From DASQBT01 sp963746955 (GTDB lineage: Bacteria; Pseudomonadota; Gammaproteobacteria; Burkholderiales; Thiobacillaceae): 64,000 nucleotides of DNA. Numbering within the stretch: the stretch's first letter is position 1; each line of letters begins with the position of its first letter. This document shows positions 58,154 through 64,000 of the stretch, one piece after another. The notes below the pieces were generated by a model. The model saw only the letters and a list, made by a program, of their open reading frames with translations, ran no database searches and was not told the origin of the DNA. A program made the translations under genes and the position numbers. Location of the stretch: assembly GCA_963746955.1 (NCBI GenBank), contig CAVVDR010000027.1, forward strand, positions 41,510-105,509, written 5' to 3'.

Positions 58154-60211
58154 TCAGGATCTAGCCCTTGCTTCGATTTCGCCATAAAGACTCCCCAGAG
58201 TTTCATCATTGCCTAGTACAGTATGGGCAAGGGTCCGCAAGGCGTCGATCACTGGGTCGCCTTTTGCCTTGCGACGATTCTTACTGCGCCCCCCTTTGTT
58301 TCTCAACCTAGCCTTGCGAATGTCCTCTGGCGCAGTGACATGTATGTGATGAAAAGATGGGCCGAAGGCCTCCGAGAGAAACGCGTGGTCATCGGGAAAA
58401 TGCAGGCCATCAATCACGAGATGCCCTGCCTTTGGAAGCGAGTCAAGCAGCCTTCTTCCGAGCCATCTCTGCCCGTACTCGTTGTGAACTTGCTCACCGA
58501 GAGTCTGAATGTCAATTGGAGTTGGCCTCTGGCCGCGCTCCTTAAGAATGCGCTCTAGCACCATGCCATACCGTGCATACCCGAATCCCAGTGTCTCCAG
58601 ATGTCGCGCAGCGGTTGTCTTGCCGGCGGCAATAGGCCCGCTGATTCCGATGACTTGCCTTTCCAGCCATGGGCGCGCATCCACTTTGAGGTCGGGAATG
58701 ACAAGCGCCTCCTCGTCTTGAGACCCGAGGGCTTCGAATTTTCCAGCCCAAAAGAATACACCCACGACGGCTGCGGTGATCGCATCCAATTCGTCGTGAG
58801 TCACTGCGCGGTCTTGATATTCGCCCGTCACGCCGAATTCAACCAGTCCATCCCTCAGCATTTCGAGGCTGGCGCGCTTTCTGGGAATTCCCATAATGTC
58901 CTGCGCCGCTCCGGGATAGCTTTCGATTACCGGTATCCCAAGCGCCCTGAGCCTCATTGCAAGGCGAATCCCACGCGCAGTAAGTCTCTGCATACTTGGT
59001 ATCAAAGCAGGATAAACGTTGATGCCCCGCTTCTTCAAAGTGCGCTCGCAAAAGCGCATGATCCCGAACTCCTCGCGGCCAGGATCGTCATCGAATACGC
59101 TGGTTCGACCGCTGGGAAGTGATAAAGGCGAATCGATTGAGATCAGATGCGGTCTGGCCTGTGTTGTAAATGCAATCAGATCGTCATCGGTGGCAACAGT
59201 GCGGGTTGTCGCCTGATCGCCGGAGAGCAGGCACCACCCGCTTGGTCGAGCCTCTGACCCCGTTAGGTCGATACCCACAACGCGGATCCCCTCGCTATCG
59301 CTCAGGGGAAGGAGATCGCTGAGCCTAATCGCTGGACCTCTTGGCCCTTCGTAAGGAAAGATCTCTATTGCGTGGTCAACACTTGACCGTTTCACCTTGC
59401 CATTGAGCACAGAGCGTCTATCGATATTTGCGAAGTGTGGCACCTCTTCACGAATGCGCTTGGGCACGGCCCGTTCCTTGAGTAGCCTCGCCACCACCTT
59501 GTCGAAGATGAATTTCATCCCTTCGATATCGCTGCGGTTGTACTCGATAAGTAGCTTGAGGGCGTCCAAGCTCCCTCGACGATACCTGTGCCAGAGAATG
59601 GGCGCAGCCTCACCTCGAATGTCCTTGACGTCGGCTGGTCGCTTGAAGCCCAACGCTTCCTCAATTGGTTTTTGACCACCCGCAAGTCCCGCGCGCTTGG
59701 CCAAGAATCGAAGGTCAACATGGACTGCCGGGACCCTGAGATCGGGGTATCCAATGCGGAGAAATGGGATATCGAATAGGGAGCCATTGAACGTAACTAT
59801 TACTTGGGCGTTCTGCATGGCTTTCCGCAATTCGCGGTCATCCTGCCCTCGAATGCACGCGCCATATCGGCCTTGATACGACCACCCGACCATCGTTATC
59901 ACGTCGTAGTAGCGGCTCAGGCCAGTGCTCTCGATATCAAGGAAGATGGTTCTGTTTGGAAACGCCAGTGGTATACGGAACTGCTCACGAGGGCCGAGAC
60001 GCTCGCCAAAAAAACTGGCGTCCTCCTCGTTTAGTGCTGCCCGAGCGACGGTGAAGGGTGAATTCGCATCTGCGCTGCTGTCAGGAAGCGTTTGTTGTGT
60101 TATATGCGCTCTCTCAAAGTCTTCCCAGGACAGAATGCCTTTCCGCCATAGGGCCGTTTCTTTGTCCGCGCTGATACCCCTTATAAGATGCTGAAAGGTA
60201 GCTCGCAACAT
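58154..60211 (-). CDS. RNase H-like exonuclease / DUF429 / P-loop kinase fusion protein
   Basis: This 685-residue protein has three parts. Residues about 80-240 form a YprB-type RNase H-like exonuclease with the acidic motifs FLDIESTGL, TFNGSLFDIPF and YNRSDIEGM. Residues about 310-500 form a DUF429 domain (VVGIDLTGSE, LISIDSPLSLP, VIESYPGAAQDIMGIP, THDELDAITAA), a predicted nuclease fold. Residues about 520-680 form a P-loop kinase resembling dephospho-CoA or nucleoside kinases (VIGISGPIAAGKTTAARHLE, VIDGLHFPDDHAFL). It is the first gene of the operon. I do not know a characterised protein with this order. A nucleotide-handling or nucleic-acid-degrading role is inferred. Confidence 0.8.
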   Translation of the reverse strand: MLRATFQHLIRGISADKETALWRKGILSWEDFERAHITQQTLPDSSADANSPFTVARAALNEEDASFFGERLGPREQFRIPLAFPNRTIFLDIESTGLSRYYDVITMVGWSYQGRYGACIRGQDDRELRKAMQNAQVIVTFNGSLFDIPFLRIGYPDLRVPAVHVDLRFLAKRAGLAGGQKPIEEALGFKRPADVKDIRGEAAPILWHRYRRGSLDALKLLIEYNRSDIEGMKFIFDKVVARLLKERAVPKRIREEVPHFANIDRRSVLNGKVKRSSVDHAIEIFPYEGPRGPAIRLSDLLPLSDSEGIRVVGIDLTGSEARPSGWCLLSGDQATTRTVATDDDLIAFTTQARPHLISIDSPLSLPSGRTSVFDDDPGREEFGIMRFCERTLKKRGINVYPALIPSMQRLTARGIRLAMRLRALGIPVIESYPGAAQDIMGIPRKRASLEMLRDGLVEFGVTGEYQDRAVTHDELDAITAAVVGVFFWAGKFEALGSQDEEALVIPDLKVDARPWLERQVIGISGPIAAGKTTAARHLETLGFGYARYGMVLERILKERGQRPTPIDIQTLGEQVHNEYGQRWLGRRLLDSLPKAGHLVIDGLHFPDDHAFLSEAFGPSFHHIHVTAPEDIRKARLRNKGGRSKNRRKAKGDPVIDALRTLAHTVLGNDETLGSLYGEIEARARS

Positions 60212-60635
60212 GGGGCAATGATTGGCCTAAGAAGTATTTGTGTTTGCAGTGACAAGCAAGGTTGCTGGGTCGCCAAAGTATATTGGGACGTAGTATGGGC
60301 GTCAACGCTGAAATGCCATGGCTGACAGGGCGCAAGGTCGGGCCGTCGAGAATACTGTGCCAATCGACCGTCAGCTTAGGACGGATTCATCATTGAATGT
60401 CCTCCATACTGTCCTGAACCTCCCAGTCTTGTCGCAAACCGACGAAAGTCGTAAGGATCGAATCCTGATATTTATGGACACCCTCGCATTCTCTGCAATG
60501 ATCACCTTAACAACAACAGGGAAGAAGCAGTTCAGCCATAGACGCGGACTTTCACTATTCAGTGAAGGTTTTTGGGGTAACAGCCAACCATGATGAATTA
60601 GCCAATTCCACTGTTTTCTCCGCCATTTGAATTTC
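60212..60635. other. Intergenic region upstream of the nucleotide operon
   Basis: No gene is supported in these 424 bases; short frames on both strands lack ribosome sites and recognisable families. The operon promoter should lie within the first 150 bases, but no clear -35/-10 pair is visible. Confidence 0.45.
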
Positions 60636-60838
60636 CTAGAGCAGCGAGCGCAACCTATCCGAAGCCGCATCTTCCCGCCCCTTTTCGGCTATCGCCTCCA
60701 GTAACTGCGCCGACGTGCGGGTATCGGTCACCTTCTTCTCGCACGGATTGACCGCCTTCAGGTCGTAAACCGCGTCCTCAATGGCTGTGCCTTCCCGGTC
60801 GCTTCTCGCGCCTGTTTTTCCGCGTCGCTCCCGCAGTC
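60636..60838 (-). pseudogene. Type I methyltransferase (HsdM) C-terminal remnant
   Basis: The end of this frame reads VYDLKAVNPCEKKVTDTRTSAQLLEAI to DRLRSLL, closely resembling the C-terminus of type I N6-adenine methyltransferases (LKAVNP...DTRTP...LL.I..KG). Only about 65 residues remain and no catalytic part is present. It abuts a DUF2971 fragment, so the junction near 60839 is a recombination scar. Confidence 0.55.
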
Positions 60839-60976
60839 TCAGTCCCATTGGTCGTTGAAGTCCGACGGACTGGCGCAATACACGACATTCTCCGCGAGCG
60901 TCTTGGCCAGCCGCACGGCGCCGACCCCCTGCCAGTGGTACAGCGTTCTGTGCCCGTCCTCGTAGGCGGTGCTCAT
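60839..60976 (-). pseudogene. N-terminal fragment of a DUF2971-like protein
   Basis: From an ATG at 60976, overlapping the stop of the gene before it, 45 codons read RTLYHWQGVGAVRLAKTLAEN and CASPSDFNDQWD, matching the start of DUF2971 proteins (LYHYT..., .SDFNDPFD). The frame ends right after this motif. DUF2971 genes are often found in defence islands. Confidence 0.5.
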
Positions 60977-61901
60977 GCCGCCTTGTCCAGCAGCCATCCT
61001 GTCAGTCCGCCCCTTACGGCCTGCGCGGCCAGACGTTCGACGTCCCACAGGACGAAATCCGGATCGTCGGCGGCCTCGGCCTCCTTCCGAAGGTCCTCGT
61101 TCGGCGAGTGCGTGACGAAGTAGAACCGGGAGAAGCCGCGCATGTCGGCGTATTTTTCGCGGTAGGCACGCCAAACGGCAGCGCTGGCCTTCGATTTGAC
61201 CTGCACGGCGACGCGCTCGCCCGTGACTGGCGATATGAGATCGAGGTCGATGTCCTTCTCGGTGACGCCGGACACGCCGACGCGCTGCCAGCCCGACTGG
61301 CGGAACACCAGGTCGGTCAATATTTCCAAGTCCTTCGGATGCAGTTTCCTGATGATCGGGATCAGGGCGGCTTGGAGGTTCTCATAGGCGATTTGGGCCG
61401 CCGCGACGTGCGGCTCAACCGTGCCGTTGATCTTGTGCAAAAGGTAGTCCAGGTCGGAGACCGTGCATATCGTGCCTTGAAACCCCTGCACGGCCAGCAG
61501 ACGCCCGCTCAATTTCCCCTTGAGCAGCGGCTCGCCGTTGATGTCGGAGTCCCTCCAACCACCGACGGCCCTTCGCTCCTTCTCGTTGTTCGGCAGCGGG
61601 CGACGTCGCGGCCGGAGAAACACCACCAGAGGCGATCCGAATGGAACGTGATCCAAAGCACCGTCTCGTCCGCCTCGTAGAACTGCCGTATCTGGTTGAC
61701 GTGCCGGGTGGCCGATCCCCTGTCCCGGCTGAACCCGACGGCAACGCGTTCCACCTCCGCCCAGTCGCCTGCGGCGCAGATGGCGTGGGAAACCTCGCTA
61801 TAGCCGAACCGGAGCGCGCCCTCGCGGAGGCACTCGGCCTCCCACGTGCCGCCCTCGCCCAGTTTGATGAACAACGCCCTGTCGGCCTTCACCCGTTCCA
61901 T
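60973..61901 (-). pseudogene. Mrr-like restriction endonuclease gene with one frameshift
   Basis: The N-terminal part (MERVKADRALFIKLGEGGTW to SDRLWWCFSG) is in the frame of 61509-61961. The C-terminal part (NEKERRAVGGWRDSDINGEP to GWLLDKAA) is in the frame ending at 60973. The shift lies near 61615. The C-terminal domain has a nuclease-like active site: IDLDLISPVTGERVAVQVKSKA (D-x-QVK). Together about 309 residues. One frameshift separates it from an intact gene, so it could be recent decay or a base-call error. Confidence 0.6.
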
Positions 61902-62025
61902 CGCCCGCCGCCCGATCTTATTCGACCGGAATGGTACTCCGCATGTGGGCGGGGATGCCATCGTCGGAGCGACACCTGACAGACAGTCTTGGGTTCGGCG
62001 GTTGTCGGAGGTAGAAAAGAAAAGT

Positions 62026-62420
62026 GGCTCTGTGAAATTCCAGGTGGGTTAATACGCGGCATGCGGATTGAGTTTCGAGAAATCGAGTTTGCCGGCGGGC
62101 AGGAGACCACGGTACGGATCGTGGTGAGCCTGCCGTAACTCCGTGCCTTGCGCTTGGCGGCCTGGAACAGGCCGTCGAGGGCTTCTAGGAAGCCGTTGCG
62201 GATCTGCGCGCCAAGCGATGATGCCCTACAGGTGCCGACCGATCAGTTGGGCAGCCTCCTTCATGGGCTCGACCTTGGAGCGCATGACATTTGTGCACCA
62301 GCCAGGCCCGCGCCGCGCGCTTATTCGTCATGTGGACCAGCAAGGCATCGAGATCGGCCAGGCCACCGGGTTCAGACGCTGGCGCTTCGCTGTCAGGGTC
62401 GCCGGTTGCAATAGCACCGT
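62026..62420 (-). mobile_element. Decayed ISL3-like insertion sequence end with transposase C-terminus
   Basis: Minus-strand fragments read VEPMKEAAQLIGRHL, a TAG, then IRNGFLEALDGLFQAAKRKA and, after a frameshift near 62125, AGKLDFSKLNPHAAY with a stop at 62049. This matches the C-terminal end of ISL3-family (IS204/IS1001/IS1165) transposases. Just outside the stop is GGCTCTGTGAAATTC (62026-62040), like the GGCTCTT ends of ISL3 elements. Only this end remains, with a nonsense codon and a frameshift. Confidence 0.6.
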
Positions 62421-62528
62421 CCCGCCAGCGCCGACTCTTGCCGACCCATGACAGATATATTTCCCCGGCACCAATGCGGGTTATAGTTTCCCGTGCCAAG
62501 AACTACGATTCCAACGATGGGCCACGGC

Positions 62529-64000
62529 ATGACCAACACTTTTCAAGACCTGCTGAAACGAACTGACCGAGGCATCGCGTACCAATCGGGATAAAGGCAC
62601 ACAGTTCGAGAAACTGATAGCCAATTAGCTGATGACCGATCCGCAATACGCGGATCGCCTCGCCGATGTTTGGCTGTGGTCGGAATGGCCGGATCGCAGC
62701 GGGGCCGACGTAGGCATTGACCTGGTGGCGCGCGAACGCGGCACAGGCGACTATTGGGCCATTCAGTGCAAGTTTTACGACCCCGCGAACTCAATCCAAA
62801 AAAACGACATCGACTCGTTTTTCACGGCATCGGGCAAGCACTTTCCGACCAAGGACGGAGAGAGCGGCTTCCGTCACCGCATCATCGTTTCGACGACCGA
62901 TAAATGGAGTAAGCACGCCGAGGACGCCTTGGCGGATCAGTCCATCCCGGTTTCGCGGCTTTGGTTCAAGGATTTGGCCGACAGTCCAATCGACTGGAGC
63001 CAATTCAGTCTCGCCAACGTCAAGGACATCCGGCTCAAGCCAAAGAAGATAATCCGCGAGCATCAGGCCGAGGCCATCGGCAACGTCATTGCAGGTTTCA
63101 AGGAAATCGACCGGGGCAAGCTCATCATGGCCTGCGGCACCGGCAAGACCTTTACCGCACTGCACCTGATGGAACAAACGCACGCCAGCCAATGGGCGCG
63201 TGTGTTTCTCGCGCCGTCGATTTCGCTGGTATCCCAATCGCTGCGCGAATGGACGGCTGAGGCACTGTCGCCGCTTCATGCCTTTGTCGTTTGTTCCGAT
63301 ACCAAGGTTGGCCGCGATGAGGAGGACATCAACACCCACGATCTGGCCTACCCCGCCACCACCGACGCAAGGAAGCTATCGGCGGCAGCCGGCGCAGTCA
63401 GCAAGGATCGCCGCACCGTAGTTTTCTCGACCTATCAGTCGATCCAGGTGGTGGCCGATGCGCAAAGCAGGGCTTCGGCGAATTCGACCTCATCATCTGC
63501 GACGAAGCCCATCGCACCACCGGCCTGACGCTACCGGGTGAAGACCCGTCCGAATCCCTCAAGGTGCATAAGAATCACATCGTGCGCGGCCAAAAGCGCG
63601 TCTATATGACTGCGACACCGCGCATCTATGGCGACGCCTCGAAAACCAAAGCCAATCAGGCCGGCGCGGAAATCTTCTCGATGGACAACGAGGCGGATTT
63701 CGGCCGTGAGTTTTACCGGCTGGGCTTCGGCAAGGCCGTCGAGCGCGATTTGCTTTCCGAATACAAGGTACTGATCGTGGCCGCGAAGGAAAGCGAGATG
63801 GCCAAGCTCGCCAACAACTTCAACAACGCCTACAAGATCGACGAGAAAAAAGCCATCGACATTAGGTTTGCCAGCAAGATCGTGGGCAGTTGGAAAGGGT
63901 TATCCAAGCGCGGGCTAGTGCTGGTCGGCGAAGACGGCGAGGAAGAAAATCTGTCCGAAGACATCAAACCAATGTGCCGCGCCGTGGCCTTTTCCAAGTC
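62529..64000 (+). pseudogene. Helicase-type restriction enzyme with Mrr-like N-terminal nuclease (type ISP-like), broken and cut by window edge
   Basis: From the ATG at 62529 the frame reads MTNTFQDLLKRTDRGIAYQS, is lost near 62590, meets a TAG at 62626-62628, and then runs open. The N-terminal nuclease core is GADVGIDLVARE..YWAIQCKF. The helicase part has Walker A MACGTGKT, SLVSQSLREW and, after another one-base shift near 63466, ICDEAHRTTG (DEAH box) and YMTATPRIYGDASK. The layout Mrr nuclease then SF2 helicase fits type ISP single-chain restriction-modification enzymes, whose methyltransferase would lie beyond the window. At least three lesions are visible. Confidence 0.75.

Noticed and set aside
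55411..60211. Reading the island as a Z-genome prophage
   Set aside because: No capsid, terminase, polymerase, integrase or dATP-hydrolysing DatZ-like gene is seen in the window, so only a PurZ-like operon can be claimed.

Overview
The window is a 64 kb piece of a GC-rich betaproteobacterial chromosome. The gene orders dusB-fis-purH-purD, ptsH-ptsI, hemA-prfA and thrB next to DUF2782 and BPSS1780-type genes are typical of Betaproteobacteria. A type I sulfide:quinone oxidoreductase with all three redox cysteines suggests a sulfur-oxidising member, perhaps of the Nitrosomonadales. That placement is inference.

Positions 1-31 kb are mostly intact core genome. They hold the end of ptsH, ptsI, an AlkA-type glycosylase, grxD, prmC, sqr, prfA, hemA, a very large PBP-like protein, hemF, tsaC, purD, purH, fis, dusB, mscL, an OmpA/thrombospondin-repeat porin, polA, a LOG-family gene, thrB and uvrD. 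One accessory cassette lies between prmC and grxD (3.2-6.4 kb). It encodes a PqqD-like chaperone, an HprK-related kinase, an uncharacterised nucleotidyltransferase and a twin-arginine-type exported protein, and looks like a peptide- or protein-modification system. At 29.7-31.1 kb a Phd/PIN toxin-antitoxin pair sits between a MoaD-like gene and a diverged partial copy of it.

Positions 31.2-38.9 kb hold a complete but broken type I restriction locus (hsdM-hsdS-fic-hsdR, minus strand). Every gene in it carries frameshifts.

Positions 39-54.6 kb are intact again. They hold a clostripain-type peptidase, a CHASE/PAS hybrid histidine kinase with its REC-EAL partner, an FHA membrane protein with a periplasmic trypsin-like protease, a DUF294/CBS regulator with a DnaQ-like exonuclease, and a two-subunit sodium/solute symporter.

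A tRNA-Phe gene (54930-55005) marks the start of a lower-GC accessory region. Its core is a tight four-gene minus-strand operon (60211 to 55411) that I consider the most interesting part of the window. It encodes an RNase H-like exonuclease/DUF429/P-loop kinase fusion, an adenylosuccinate-synthetase homologue whose catalytic Asp is Ser as in the PurZ family, a dCTP deaminase/dUTPase-like protein with a membrane anchor, and a deoxynucleoside kinase. Together they look like a dedicated deoxynucleotide-synthesis or nucleotide-sensing system, possibly for a modified purine deoxynucleotide or for phage defence. The last 3.5 kb is wreckage of restriction genes and an ISL3-like insertion sequence, and a broken helicase-restriction gene runs off the right edge.
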